From the NCBI RefSeq assembly GCF_900626285.1, contig NZ_LR131147.1, positions 2,239,704 through 2,303,703 of the forward strand: 64,000 nt of DNA, in the 5' to 3' direction. A program made the position numbers and the translations under genes. Below are positions 1 through 7,649 of this stretch, piece after piece. Source of the stretch: Intestinimonas massiliensis (ex Afouda et al. 2020) (GTDB taxonomy: Bacteria; Bacillota; Clostridia; Oscillospirales; Oscillospiraceae). Position 1 is the stretch's first letter. The number at the start of each line of letters is the position of its first letter. The notes beneath the pieces were generated by a model, which made no database searches, was not told the origin of the DNA, and saw only the letters and a list, made by a program, of their open reading frames with translations.

Positions 1-1246
1 TGCAGGCACCGGGCCAGGCGGGTGGTAGTTGTGACGCGTGGCGTGTTGTAAGGAAGGCGTGGGCCGAAGAGGTTGGCAACAGGGGTCTGGTGGGCCGCGT
101 CAGGTGTGTAGAAGGGACAGGCCGGGGGGTGAGGACCTGCTCCGGCAGCTCCGGCGGCGGGGGAAATGCGGGGCAGAGGCCCAGCTCCACCCGGCTGAGG
201 GCCTGCCGCAGCCGGGCAAAGTCCTCCGGCCCGTCGGCGCAGGTGGGGATGAGCACTACATGGCCTCCGTCCGCCATCTCGGGCCACACCCCCAATCGCT
301 CCAGTTCCTCCTGGGCCCCGAAGCCGTCGGGGGAGAGGAGGGTGAGCCGGGTGGGGTCCAGGGGGGCGTGACGGCCGGTAAGGGCGGGAAAGTCCCGCCG
401 CAGGGCGGCTACCTCCTCCGCCGTCCGGCCGTAGGCCGCCGCCCCCTCCTCCAGCATATGCGCCCGGCAGACGTCCAGCGCCGCCATCATGGGATAGGAG
501 GGGCTGGAGGAGCCGTAGATGCCCCCCGCCCGCCGCAGGTCGGCGTGGGAAAACCGCTCACCTGCCAGCAGCAGGGCGGACTGGCCCGGGGCGGGGAGGG
601 TCTTGTGGGCGGACACCACCACCAGATCGGCGGCGGAGAAGTGGTCCATCCCCAGGAAGGGGAGGTGGGCGCCGTGGGCCCCGTCTACCACCAGGATCCC
701 CCCGCGGCGGTGCATCACCGCCGCCAGGGCGGGAATATCCGACAACACTCCGTAATATGTGGGAGAAGTAATACAGAGCGCTTTTATATTCGGGTGGGTC
801 TCCAGCAGCTTTTCCACCTGGGCGGGGGAGACGGGGCCGGTGACGGCCTCCTCCGCCAGCCAGGGCCGGGGGACGTACACCGGCCTCAGATCCAGCAGGG
901 CCATGGCGTGGAAGGCGGAGCGGTGGCATCCCCGGTCCAGCAGAATCTCCGAGCCGGGGGGACAGGCCAGGGTGAGGGCGGTCAGCACCCCCTGGGTGGA
1001 CCCGCCGGTGAGGAAGAGGCAGTGCTTCATGTGAAAGACATCCGCCCAAAGGTCCTCCGCTTCGCCGATGGCCCCGCCCCCGTCAAACAGGTTGCCGGTG
1101 GGGGGCAGCTCGGTGAAGTCGATGGACGAAAACCCCGCCAGCTCGGGGGCGGGGAGGGCCTTGCCCTTGTGGCCGGGCATGTGCATCCGCAGGGGATGCT
1201 GGGCGGCAAAGTCCCGCAGGGTGGTATAGAGGGGTGTGTTTTCCAC
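1..1246 (-). CDS. Orn/Lys/Arg decarboxylase family protein, PLP-dependent (3' end beyond window)
   Basis: Fold-type I PLP decarboxylase of the arginine/lysine/ornithine family found in Firmicutes. The family signature MPGHKG lies near residue 23, an Asp-Gly-Ala-His-Gly-Ala-His stretch near residue 187 fits the cofactor ring-binding Asp, and SAHKTLPAPGQSA carries the likely Schiff-base Lys at about residue 215. The start is a GTG at 1246, eight bases after GGAGG; no ATG fits as well. The frame stays open to the window edge (415 codons seen; the family is about 480). From about residue 355 the sequence is Pro/Thr/His-rich and does not resemble the usual C-terminal domain, so divergence or a frameshift is possible. 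The substrate cannot be told from sequence; polyamine synthesis is the usual role. Confidence 0.85.
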   Translation of the reverse strand, partial: MENTPLYTTLRDFAAQHPLRMHMPGHKGKALPAPELAGFSSIDFTELPPTGNLFDGGGAIGEAEDLWADVFHMKHCLFLTGGSTQGVLTALTLACPPGSEILLDRGCHRSAFHAMALLDLRPVYVPRPWLAEEAVTGPVSPAQVEKLLETHPNIKALCITSPTYYGVLSDIPALAAVMHRRGGILVVDGAHGAHLPFLGMDHFSAADLVVVSAHKTLPAPGQSALLLAGERFSHADLRRAGGIYGSSSPSYPMMAALDVCRAHMLEEGAAAYGRTAEEVAALRRDFPALTGRHAPLDPTRLTLLSPDGFGAQEELERLGVWPEMADGGHVVLIPTCADGPEDFARLRQALSRVELGLCPAFPPPPELPEQVLTPRPVPSTHLTRPTRPLLPTSSAHAFLTTRHASQLPPAWPGAC

Positions 1247-1301
1247 GAAACATGCCTCCAGTGTTGAAAAATGCGGCTCCCCTGTCGAATGAGGGGGGAT
1301 A

Positions 1302-1330
1302 TTGTAGGAGAGCGGGGGCTATGGTATAAT
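1302..1330 (+). promoter_or_regulatory. Sigma-A promoter of the DUF4230 gene
   Basis: The -35 box is TTGTAG (1302-1307), followed by a 17-bp spacer and a perfect -10 box TATAAT (1325-1330). It lies 25 bp upstream of the start codon of the next plus-strand gene, behind its Shine-Dalgarno CGGAGG. Confidence 0.8.
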
Positions 1331-1355
1331 CAAAACAAAAACGGAGGATCTGCCC

Positions 1356-1982
1356 ATGGGCGAGAGAGAGACAAAACGGCGGGGAGCCGGCTGGAAGCTG
1401 GCGGCATTGCTGCTGCGGCCCAGGACACTGATAGTCATTCTGATCGTGGTCATCCTGTGCGGAGGAAGCCTGGGGCTGGGGCAGTATCTGGCCTCCCGGA
1501 ACAAGATCACCAAGCTGGGGTTTGAGGACATCGGCGAGCTGGCCACCCAGGCGGCCTACTGCACCGAGGTCAACGTCACCGAGGCCTCACGGGAGTTCTA
1601 CGGGATCACCATTCCCTTCACCCAGAGCAAGTACATCTACAGCTATGACGTGGTCATCAAGGCGGGCTTTGACTTCAACCAGGTAAAATGGACCCTGGAC
1701 GGCAGCACCATCAGGGTCACCCTGCCCGAGGTGAAGATTCTGAGCAGCCAGCTGGACCCGGACTCCTTCCAGCTCTATCACGAGGCGGAGAGCATCTTTA
1801 TGCCCATCACCCTGGAGGACAACAACGAGGCCCTCAAGGCTCTGGTAAAGAGCGCGGAGGAGGAGGCGGTGGGCAACGGCCTGCTGGAGGAGGCCCGGAA
1901 AAACGGGGAGCTCATCCTGAAGGGCTTTTTCGCCAACGTGTACGACCCGTCGGAGTACACCGTGGAATTCACCCAGCAGTAA
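1356..1982 (+). CDS. DUF4230-family membrane-anchored protein
   Basis: A 208-residue protein with a basic N-terminus, one transmembrane helix at about residues 22-46 and an extracytoplasmic domain that resembles DUF4230, a family of unknown biochemical function. The external domain holds the pattern of a short alpha/beta fold followed by a long helical stretch rich in Glu and Lys (about residues 140-185). The start ATG follows CGGAGG with a spacing of eight bases. It is monocistronic: it has its own sigma-A promoter upstream and a strong hairpin terminator just after its stop, facing glyS. It is probably a surface-exposed, membrane-tethered protein. The family assignment is from pattern recognition only. 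Confidence 0.75.
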   Translation: MGERETKRRGAGWKLAALLLRPRTLIVILIVVILCGGSLGLGQYLASRNKITKLGFEDIGELATQAAYCTEVNVTEASREFYGITIPFTQSKYIYSYDVVIKAGFDFNQVKWTLDGSTIRVTLPEVKILSSQLDPDSFQLYHEAESIFMPITLEDNNEALKALVKSAEEEAVGNGLLEEARKNGELILKGFFANVYDPSEYTVEFTQQ

Positions 1983-2022
1983 AAAAGTTGCTATGAGTAT
2001 AGCAGAAGGAAAGGAAAGAAAC

Positions 2023-2055
2023 AAGAGCCCCGGCCGAATGGCCGGGGCTCTTTTG
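2023..2055. terminator. Bidirectional terminator between the DUF4230 gene and glyS
   Basis: A 13-bp perfect stem (AAGAGCCCCGGCC paired with its complement) with a GAAT loop, followed by T residues on the plus strand and by T residues on the minus strand as well. It closes two convergent genes. Confidence 0.85.
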
Positions 2056-2064
2056 CCCATATAC

Positions 2065-3501
2065 TCAGAACTTCACGCGCTCGGCAATGTAGTTCTTGAC
2101 CTGGTCCATGGGGATGCGCACCTGCTCCATGGAATCCCGCTCCCGGATGGTGACACAGCCGTCGGCGGGGGTGGTGTCGTCGCCCACGGTCTGGAAGTCC
2201 AGGGTGATGCAGAAGGGGGTGCCGATCTCGTCCTGGCGGCGGTACCGCTTGCCGATGGAGCCGGCGTCGTCGTAGTCCACCATGAATTCGCGGGCCAGCT
2301 CGTCCCGCAGCTGCTGGGCAGGGCCGGAGAGGACCTCCTTCTTGCTCAGGGGCAGCACAGCGCACTTGAAGGGGGCCAGCGCGGGGTGGAGGCGCAGCAC
2401 GGTGCGCACGTCGTCGTTGCCCTTCTTGTCCTGGCCCACCACTTCCTGGTCGTAGGCGTCCACCAGGAAGGCCAGGGTGACGCGGTCGGCGCCCAGGGAG
2501 GGCTCCACCACGTAGGGGATATAGTGCTCGCCGGTCTCCTGGTCGAAATAGGTCATGTCCTTGCCGGAGACGGTCTGGTGCTGGGTCAGGTCGTAGTCGG
2601 TGCGGTCGGCCACGCCCCACAGCTCGCCCCAGCCGAAGGGGAACAGGAACTCGAAGTCGGTGGTGCCCTTGGAATAGAAGCACAGCTCCTCGGGGCTGTG
2701 GTCCCGGAGCCGCAGGTGGTCCTCCTGCATGCCCAGGCTCAGCAGCCACTGCTTGCAGAAGGAGCGCCAGTACTGGAACCACTCCAGATCGGTGCCCGGC
2801 TTGCAGAAGAACTCCAGCTCCATCTGCTCGAACTCACGGGTGCGGAAGGTGAAGTTGCCGGGGGTGATCTCGTTGCGGAAGCTCTTGCCGATCTGGCACA
2901 CGCCGAAGGGCAGCTTCTTGCGGGTGGTGCGCTGGACGTTCTGGAAGTTGACAAAGATGCCCTGGGCGGTCTCGGGCCGCAGGTACACGGTGTTCTTGGC
3001 GTCCTCGGTCACGCCCTGGAAGGTCTTGAACATCAGGTTGAACTGCCGGATGTCGGTGAAGTTGTGCTTGCCGCAGGAGGGGCAGGGGATGTTCTTCTCC
3101 TCGATGAAGGCCTTCATCTCGTCCTGGGAGAAGGCGTCGATGGGTTTTTCCAGCTCCACGCCGTTCTCATTGGCCCAATCCTCGATGAGCTTGTCGGCGC
3201 GGAAGCGCTCCTTGCACTCCTTGCAGTCCATCAGGGGATCGGAGAAGCCGCCCAGATGGCCGGAGGCCACCCAGGTCTGGGGATTCATCAGGATGGCGGC
3301 GTCCAGCCCCACGTTGTAGGGGTTCTCCTGGACGAACTTCTTCCACCAGGCCTTTTTGACGTTGTTCTTCAGCTCCACGCCCAGAGGGCCGTAGTCCCAG
3401 GTGTTGGCCAGGCCGCCGTAGATCTCGCTGCCGGAGAAGATGAAGCCCCGGCCCTTGCACAGGGTGACGATCTGGTCCATGGTCTTTTCGCTGTTTTTCA
3501 T
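2065..3501 (-). CDS. glyS: Glycyl-tRNA synthetase, single-chain class II type
   Basis: Charges tRNA-Gly in the cytoplasm. The 478-residue protein is the homodimeric eukaryote/archaea-like form (GlyQS), not the two-subunit bacterial form. It begins with a catalytic domain that has the class II motif 2 region (FRNEITP) and ends with an anticodon-binding domain (GPAQQLRDELARE, then a DDAGSIGKRYRRQDEIG stretch). A zinc-ribbon-like CKECKERF and CPSCGKHNF insertion lies after about residue 75. The open frame extends 87 codons further upstream, but those codons are the T-box leader; the true start is the ATG at 3501 behind AAAGGAG. Control is by a tRNA-Gly-sensing T-box and terminator upstream. Confidence 0.96.
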   Translation of the reverse strand: MKNSEKTMDQIVTLCKGRGFIFSGSEIYGGLANTWDYGPLGVELKNNVKKAWWKKFVQENPYNVGLDAAILMNPQTWVASGHLGGFSDPLMDCKECKERFRADKLIEDWANENGVELEKPIDAFSQDEMKAFIEEKNIPCPSCGKHNFTDIRQFNLMFKTFQGVTEDAKNTVYLRPETAQGIFVNFQNVQRTTRKKLPFGVCQIGKSFRNEITPGNFTFRTREFEQMELEFFCKPGTDLEWFQYWRSFCKQWLLSLGMQEDHLRLRDHSPEELCFYSKGTTDFEFLFPFGWGELWGVADRTDYDLTQHQTVSGKDMTYFDQETGEHYIPYVVEPSLGADRVTLAFLVDAYDQEVVGQDKKGNDDVRTVLRLHPALAPFKCAVLPLSKKEVLSGPAQQLRDELAREFMVDYDDAGSIGKRYRRQDEIGTPFCITLDFQTVGDDTTPADGCVTIRERDSMEQVRIPMDQVKNYIAERVKF

Positions 3502-3543
3502 GGTGTCATGCTCCTTTTCTGTCAGTTTGGTCTGGCCCAGAGC

Positions 3544-3911
3544 AAAAAAACGCCCTGAGCCGGTTGTCGGCTCAGGGCGAACAGTTGTCACGCTCCGTCT
3601 GCTCACCACGCAGCCTAAGCCGCTCCAACTGCGCAAGCCGGCTGGCGGCCCCCCGGGCCGGCAGTCCGTTTGCTCCGTTCCACGTCTTAGTCTGCTGTTC
3701 GCGACGACTCTGCGCTTTTTTGTCCGTGGTTCCACCTGAATTCGCGGCTGGCTGCCGCGCACTCTTGCCCGGTAACGGCGGGGACCGGCGGGGCATTTCC
3801 TCCCCGCGGCTCACAGGCGCCTTCCCGCCCCCTCCGCCGGAGCCTTGCACCGTCCGGCTCCTCTCTGCATGCGGAAAACAGGGGGTACTGTTCCTGTTCA
3901 CTGCCTTATCG
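3544..3911 (-). promoter_or_regulatory. T-box riboswitch leader of glyS
   Basis: Fills the 460-bp gap between glyS and gpr. Reading on the minus strand there is a stem I-like region with GAACAGGAACAGTA and AGAGAG motifs, a candidate specifier GGC (Gly codon) at 3821-3819, and the T-box sequence AGGTGGAACCACGG (3737-3724). Its TGGA pairs with the UCCA end expected of tRNA-Gly, whose discriminator is U. The intrinsic terminator is a 12-bp stem CGCCCTGAGCCG with seven T's (3579-3544). Unusually, about 145 nt separate the T-box sequence from this terminator. An 8-bp pairing, GCGAACAG (3702-3695) with CTGTTCGC (3584-3577), would overlap the terminator foot. Confidence 0.85.
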
Positions 3912-3917
3912 TGGGCC

Positions 3918-3946
3918 ATTCTATCATCTTTTTTCCACCCCGTCAA
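3918..3946 (-). promoter_or_regulatory. Sigma-A promoter of glyS
   Basis: On the minus strand: -35 TTGACG (3946-3941), 17-bp spacer, -10 TAGAAT (3923-3918). Transcription would start near 3911, at the beginning of the T-box leader. The promoter sits just upstream of the gpr stop codon. Confidence 0.85.
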
Positions 3947-3962
3947 GGTGAACGGTGGAAAA

Positions 3963-4865
3963 TCAGGACAGAAACAGGTCGATGTCCCCGATGGTCAGGC
4001 CGGGCTGGAGGGCCAGGTTGATACCATAGCCGATGACCTTGGCCAGGTCGGCTACCCGGGCGTCGATGTCCCGGGGGGTGACCAGCAGGCCGTCTCCCGC
4101 TCCACGGAGGGCGTCCGGGTCCAGATCGTCCCGCCCCGCCTGGGCCAGCACGTCGGCGGCCAGGGTAGCGGCGTCCACCACCGTGGGTACCCCCACGGCG
4201 ATGACGGGCACCCCCAGGGTCTCTTGATTGAGGGCGAAGCGGGCGTTGCCCACCCCGGAGCCGGGGACGATGCCGGTGTCGGCCAGCTGGACGGTGGTAC
4301 ACACCCGGCTCAGGCTGCGGGAGGCCAGGGCGTCCACCACAACTACGCAGGCGGGCTGGATCTTCTCCGCCACAGCCCGCACCAGTTCCCCGCTCTCCAC
4401 GCCGGTGGTGCCCAGCACCCCGGCGGCCAGGGCGGCCACTGGCCGGAAGGAGCCGAAGTGCTCCGGCACCTGCTCCACCAGGTGGCGGGTGACCATGGTA
4501 TGGTCGGCGGCCTTGGGGCCGATGTCGTCGGGGGTGATGGACCGGTTGCCCAGGCCCACCACCAGGGCGGGAGCCCCCTTGGACAGCTTCAGCAGGGGAG
4601 TGAGCTCCGCTGCCACCGCCCGGGCCGCCCGGCCGAAGGCGTCCTGCTCCCGCCGGGCCAGCCCCTCCAGGATGAGGGTGACGTAGGTGCCCCGGGGCTT
4701 GCCCAGGGCCTCCTCTCCCCGGCAGTCCAGGATCTTTACCGTGGTCACCGGGTAGCCCTCCCGCTTGCTCTCCCGGCTCTCCACGCCGGGCAGCTCACCG
4801 GCCCCGCCCCGCTCCCGCCAGAGCTGGGCGGCCTCTACCGCCAGGTCTGTCCGCCGTTTTTCCAT
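3963..4865 (-). CDS. gpr: Germination (spore) protease GPR
   Basis: Aspartate-type endopeptidase that degrades small acid-soluble spore proteins when spores germinate. The 300-residue protein begins MEKRRTDLAVEAAQLW, matching the TDLA start of the zymogen propeptide, and contains the conserved GLGNRSITPDDIGP, GVLGTTGVES and GSGVGNAR blocks expected for the family. The start ATG at 4865 follows AAAGGAGG; the open frame runs 15 codons further but lacks a ribosome-binding site there. The gene is divergent from rpsT, a common arrangement in Firmicutes. It is expected to be transcribed in the forespore by a sporulation sigma factor, which cannot be confirmed from the upstream bases. Its presence indicates an endospore former. 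Confidence 0.96.
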   Translation of the reverse strand: MEKRRTDLAVEAAQLWRERGGAGELPGVESRESKREGYPVTTVKILDCRGEEALGKPRGTYVTLILEGLARREQDAFGRAARAVAAELTPLLKLSKGAPALVVGLGNRSITPDDIGPKAADHTMVTRHLVEQVPEHFGSFRPVAALAAGVLGTTGVESGELVRAVAEKIQPACVVVVDALASRSLSRVCTTVQLADTGIVPGSGVGNARFALNQETLGVPVIAVGVPTVVDAATLAADVLAQAGRDDLDPDALRGAGDGLLVTPRDIDARVADLAKVIGYGINLALQPGLTIGDIDLFLS

Positions 4866-4978
4866 TTGCCCGCCTCCTTTAATACCCCAAGATATGGTGC
4901 TGCTTCTCATCTGCGGAACTATTTTTTGCGGATGGGCCCCTCCTATGCAAAAAAAACAAAAAAAGTTGAAAAAAACAG

Positions 4979-5007
4979 TTGCATTTTTCAGCGAGCACTG
5001 TTAAAAT
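4979..5007 (+). promoter_or_regulatory. Sigma-A promoter of rpsT
   Basis: TTGCAT (4979-4984), 17-bp spacer, TAAAAT (5002-5007). An A-rich tract at 4950-4975 directly upstream resembles an UP element, which fits a ribosomal-protein gene. Confidence 0.85.
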
Positions 5008-5067
5008 AGGATTCTGCACGGGCAAACTGTGTAAAAAATATTATCGTCATCGGAGGAGGTGTTTGGT

Positions 5068-5331
5068 TTGCCGAATATTAAGTCTGCCAAGAAGCGTGTC
5101 CTGGTGAACAAGACCAAGGCCATGCAGAACAAGGCCGCTAAGTCCGCGCTGAAGACCGACATCAAGAAGTTCGAGGCCGCGGTGGTCGAAGGCAACCGCA
5201 GCGAGGCCGAGGGCGCTTACAAGGTGGCCGTCAAGGCGGTCGACAAGGCTGTGGTCCATGGTCTGCTGCACAAGAACAACGCCGCTCACAAGAAGAGCGC
5301 CATGACCATCAAGCTGAACAAGCTGGCCTGA
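5068..5331 (+). CDS. rpsT: 30S ribosomal protein S20
   Basis: Small, Lys/Ala-rich primary 16S rRNA-binding protein of the small subunit; 87 residues from the chosen start. The sequence PNIKSAKKRVLVNKTKAMQNK is the family N-terminus, and S20 proteins normally begin Met-Pro-Asn-Ile. The start is therefore the TTG at 5068, six bases after the strong GGAGGAGGTG site; the GTG at 5059 overlaps that site and would add three residues. The gene is monocistronic, with its own promoter upstream and a terminator directly downstream. The C-terminus (KKSAMTIKLNKLA) is intact. Confidence 0.95.
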   Translation: MPNIKSAKKRVLVNKTKAMQNKAAKSALKTDIKKFEAAVVEGNRSEAEGAYKVAVKAVDKAVVHGLLHKNNAAHKKSAMTIKLNKLA

Positions 5332-5345
5332 GCGTAGGCAACGTA

Positions 5346-5378
5346 AGGACCGTCTGCTCCAAGCAGACGGTCTTTTTG
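5346..5378 (+). terminator. Terminator of rpsT
   Basis: Stem GACCGTCTGCT paired with AGCAGACGGTC (5348-5372) followed by TTTTTG and more T's, directly after the rpsT stop codon. Confidence 0.85.
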
Positions 5379-5430
5379 TTTTTTCGCGGGGAAATTGGGG
5401 TATGCTGTAGGGCGGAAGGGAGGGGAACGG

Positions 5431-6297
5431 ATGGAGCGGCTGTGGAACAGCGCCGGGGTGCGCTTTGTGCGGGAGATGGTGCGCATCTACTTTGCCAGGC
5501 GGGTGTCCCGGTCGGCGGCCGAGCTGGCCTACTTCCTGGTGCTTACCTTTTTCCCCATCCTTATCTGTATCAACGCCTTTGTGGGCCTGCTCCATCTGGA
5601 TATCCAGGCGGTAATGGAGGCCGCCGCCCCCTTCTTCCCCAAGGAGATTTTAGGAATTCTGGGGGACTATGTGGGATATATCAGCGGAAATCAATCCACC
5701 GCCCTGCTCATTGCCGGGGCGGGCATGACCCTGTTCTCCGCCTCCGCCGCTTTCCGGGCCCTGATGAACGTGATGGAGGAGCTGTATGGCCGGAAGGGCT
5801 ACCGGGGGTTCTGGCGTATCCTGGCCAGCCTGGTGTTTTCGGTGCTCTTCCTGCTCACCATTTACCTGTCGCTGGTGGTGCTCCTCACCGGAGACTGGCT
5901 GTTCAAGCTGGTGGAGGACTTCTTCCATCTGGAGACCGCCACCCTGCCCTGGGACTGGCAGTGGTTCCGGTTCCTGCTCCTCTTTTTGCTGGTGCTCCTC
6001 TTCGTGCTGCTGGTCTACCGCATGGCGGCCCCCAGAGGCAAGCCCAGGCCCCCCATCCTCACCGGCGCCTTCCTGGCGGCGGCGGCCCTGGTGGCGGCCT
6101 CCGCCCTGTTCTCCTGGTTTATCGGCCTGTCCTCCAAATACTCCCTGGTATACGGGTCGTTGGCCTCGGTGATCATCCTGCTGGTGTGGCTCTACCTGTG
6201 CGGCAACATCCTGATTCTGGGCAACGTGTTCAACTGCGTGTGGTACCGGAAAAAGAAGGTGCGGGCTCTCAGGCAGAACAGAACATGGAAAAACTGA
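5431..6297 (+). CDS. YihY/virulence factor BrkB family membrane protein
   Basis: A 288-residue inner-membrane protein with about six hydrophobic helices. The family N-terminal pattern is present: a short amphipathic stretch, then SAAELAYFLVLTFFPILICINAF, read in overlapping parts near residues 28-50. A loop holds YGRKGYRGFWRI near residue 120, and the C-terminal helix has WLYLCGNILILGN. The family was once called ribonuclease BN, but that activity is not supported; the role is unknown and a transport or scramblase function has been suggested. The ATG at 5431 follows GGAGGGG. The IS3 element lies 34 bp after its stop and no terminator is visible between them. Confidence 0.85.
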   Translation: MERLWNSAGVRFVREMVRIYFARRVSRSAAELAYFLVLTFFPILICINAFVGLLHLDIQAVMEAAAPFFPKEILGILGDYVGYISGNQSTALLIAGAGMTLFSASAAFRALMNVMEELYGRKGYRGFWRILASLVFSVLFLLTIYLSLVVLLTGDWLFKLVEDFFHLETATLPWDWQWFRFLLLFLLVLLFVLLVYRMAAPRGKPRPPILTGAFLAAAALVAASALFSWFIGLSSKYSLVYGSLASVIILLVWLYLCGNILILGNVFNCVWYRKKKVRALRQNRTWKN

Positions 6298-6372
6298 AAA
6301 CCCGCCTTTGGTCTGAACTGCCCCAGATTGTGCGGACAGTACAAAAAGAGCCCTGGTAGGAAATATGAAGTT

Positions 6373-7248
6373 TTAGGAGGAGAGGCGTCGCGCAAGCGGC
6401 GCCTCTCCAGTTTTCAACTGGATGCGCTCATGGTTGTAAAAATGGATGTAACGGTCAATCATCTCGTTAGCCTCAGAGAAAGAGGCAGGTTTGTGTCGGT
6501 AAATACATTCTGTTTTGAGGATAGAGAAAAAAATCTCTGCCATGGCATTGTCATAAGGGTTTCCGCATCTTGACATAGACGGCGTAATGCCGTATGTTTG
6601 AGTCAGCTCAAAATATGCTTGTGAGGCGTACTGAGCACCCTGGTCGCTGTGGAGCTGCAACTCTGCAGCGACCCTCTTTTTCTCTCGCTTCATGGCAAGA
6701 TGAATGGTGTCCAGAACCAGATTCACCGTTTGTTCCGTTCCGGTTTTGTAAGCTACAATGCTATTGTCATAGAGGTCCCGGATCATGGACAGGTACAGTA
6801 CGCCCTGGTTGGTGTGGATATAGGAGATGTCCGTTACCCATTTGCTGTTGGGCTTGTCCGCATAAAACTGCCGGTTGAGCAGATTTTTGTACCTGTGAAC
6901 CTGCTGCCCCATTTGCTGCCATTTCCTGCGGCGGCGGATTTCAGACAGCAGATCGTACTTTTTCATAATTCGCAGCACAGTTTTGGGATTACAGAAAATA
7001 TTCTGACTTTTCAGCCATATCCACATCCGCCGGTACCCGTAGGTACGCAAGGTGCGTTCCCGCTGCCGTGCAAGCATTTCCGCAAGAGTGGCATCCTTTT
7101 CTGGTCTGCCCAGGCGATGGACAAAGGCGTAGTAGCCGCTTCTGGATACTCCAAAAAATTTACACATGACTGCCACTGGATGCTCGGTTCTGTGACGATA
7201 TATGACATGGTATTTTACCCTTGCCCTCACTTCCTTCCTGTGAAGCAC
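6373..7248 (-). CDS. IS3-family transposase OrfB (DDE integrase)
   Basis: Catalytic part of the transposase, 291 residues. The integrase core has D140 (KWVTDIS), D202 (HSDQGAQY) and E238 (PYDNAMAEIFF), giving the D-D(35)-E spacing of retroviral-type integrases; the N-terminal HTH_21-like region has FGVSRSGYYAF. The frame begins at a GTG 22 bases before the orfA stop and is displaced by -1 relative to orfA. It could therefore be made as an OrfAB fusion by -1 frameshifting, as in other IS3 elements, although no classical A-rich slippery heptamer is visible in the overlap. Confidence 0.93.
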   Translation of the reverse strand: MLHRKEVRARVKYHVIYRHRTEHPVAVMCKFFGVSRSGYYAFVHRLGRPEKDATLAEMLARQRERTLRTYGYRRMWIWLKSQNIFCNPKTVLRIMKKYDLLSEIRRRRKWQQMGQQVHRYKNLLNRQFYADKPNSKWVTDISYIHTNQGVLYLSMIRDLYDNSIVAYKTGTEQTVNLVLDTIHLAMKREKKRVAAELQLHSDQGAQYASQAYFELTQTYGITPSMSRCGNPYDNAMAEIFFSILKTECIYRHKPASFSEANEMIDRYIHFYNHERIQLKTGEAPLARRLSS

Positions 7249-7541
7249 AGAAAATCCCGCAGCAGCTTATTCTCCATACGAAGCCGCTGGATTTCATAGG
7301 CCTGCTCTGACACAATGTCTCTTGGTGCGGCGCCTTTCCTCGGCCGTCCTTTGGGCCGCGGGAGAATGCCGGCTTCCAATTTGCGTTCTTTTCTTCGCTC
7401 ACGCTTAAGCAGCCTTTTTACCACCTGCTTATCCTGAAAGCCGTAGTATTCTGCAACTTCCCGCTGGGTTTTCCCCTCTGCTATCATTGCCTTGATTTCA
7501 GGCAGAAGTACTTGAACGTGTGTGTAATTCCGTTTTCCCAT
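7227..7541 (-). CDS. IS3-family transposase OrfA (HTH, leucine zipper)
   Basis: A 104-residue DNA-binding protein with a helix-turn-helix in the first half (EGKTQREVAEYYGFQDKQVV at about residues 22-41) and a short leucine-zipper-like helix (YEIQRLRMENKLLRDFL) at the end, as expected for recognition of the terminal repeats. Its C-terminus overlaps orfB. The start ATG at 7541 and its GGGGG-containing ribosome-binding site lie on the 3' arm of a long inverted repeat, which should limit translation of read-through transcripts. Confidence 0.9.
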   Translation of the reverse strand: MGKRNYTHVQVLLPEIKAMIAEGKTQREVAEYYGFQDKQVVKRLLKRERRKERKLEAGILPRPKGRPRKGAAPRDIVSEQAYEIQRLRMENKLLRDFLCFTGRK

Positions 7542-7593
7542 GACAAGACCCCCTGATGTAGTCTATTTTCCTACATCAGGGGGTCTTTTGTCA
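7541..7593 (-). repeat. Long hairpin masking the transposase start
   Basis: Inverted repeat with arms 7541-7561 and 7571-7593: about 20 paired bases, one small asymmetry (TT against T) and a 9-nt loop. In a transcript entering from the coaX side the 3' arm contains the orfA Shine-Dalgarno region and touches its ATG, so initiation would be occluded. Confidence 0.8.
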
Positions 7594-7649
7594 CTGTCCG
7601 TTTTTACTGGACCTGTTCAGGTCATGCCAAAGGCGGGTTTCTTCTTATG

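Larger units (their letters stand above)
6331..7600 (-). mobile_element. IS3-family insertion sequence, about 1.27 kb
   Basis: Contains overlapping orfA and orfB on the minus strand, bounded by imperfect inverted repeats. The left end reads TGCGGACAGTACAAAAAGAG inward from 6331, and the right end reads ACGGACAGTGACAAAAGAC inward from 7600. The exact terminal bases are uncertain by one or two positions. No target-site duplication can be recognised. The element sits in the gap between the YihY gene and coaX and damages neither. A GC-rich hairpin follows orfB (about 6380-6412). Both reading frames are intact, so the element may be active. Confidence 0.85.

Noticed and set aside
38..1267. 409-codon open frame on the plus strand
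   Set aside because: It is antisense to the decarboxylase, has low-complexity Gly/Gln/His composition typical of GC-rich shadow frames, and no ribosome-binding site. The same reasoning removes other long shadows such as 1993-3558, 16182-18146, 55527-58283 and 58484-60697.
6325..7606. Target-site duplication of the IS3 element
   Set aside because: No matching 3-5 bp repeats are found at either side for any plausible choice of end, so none is claimed.
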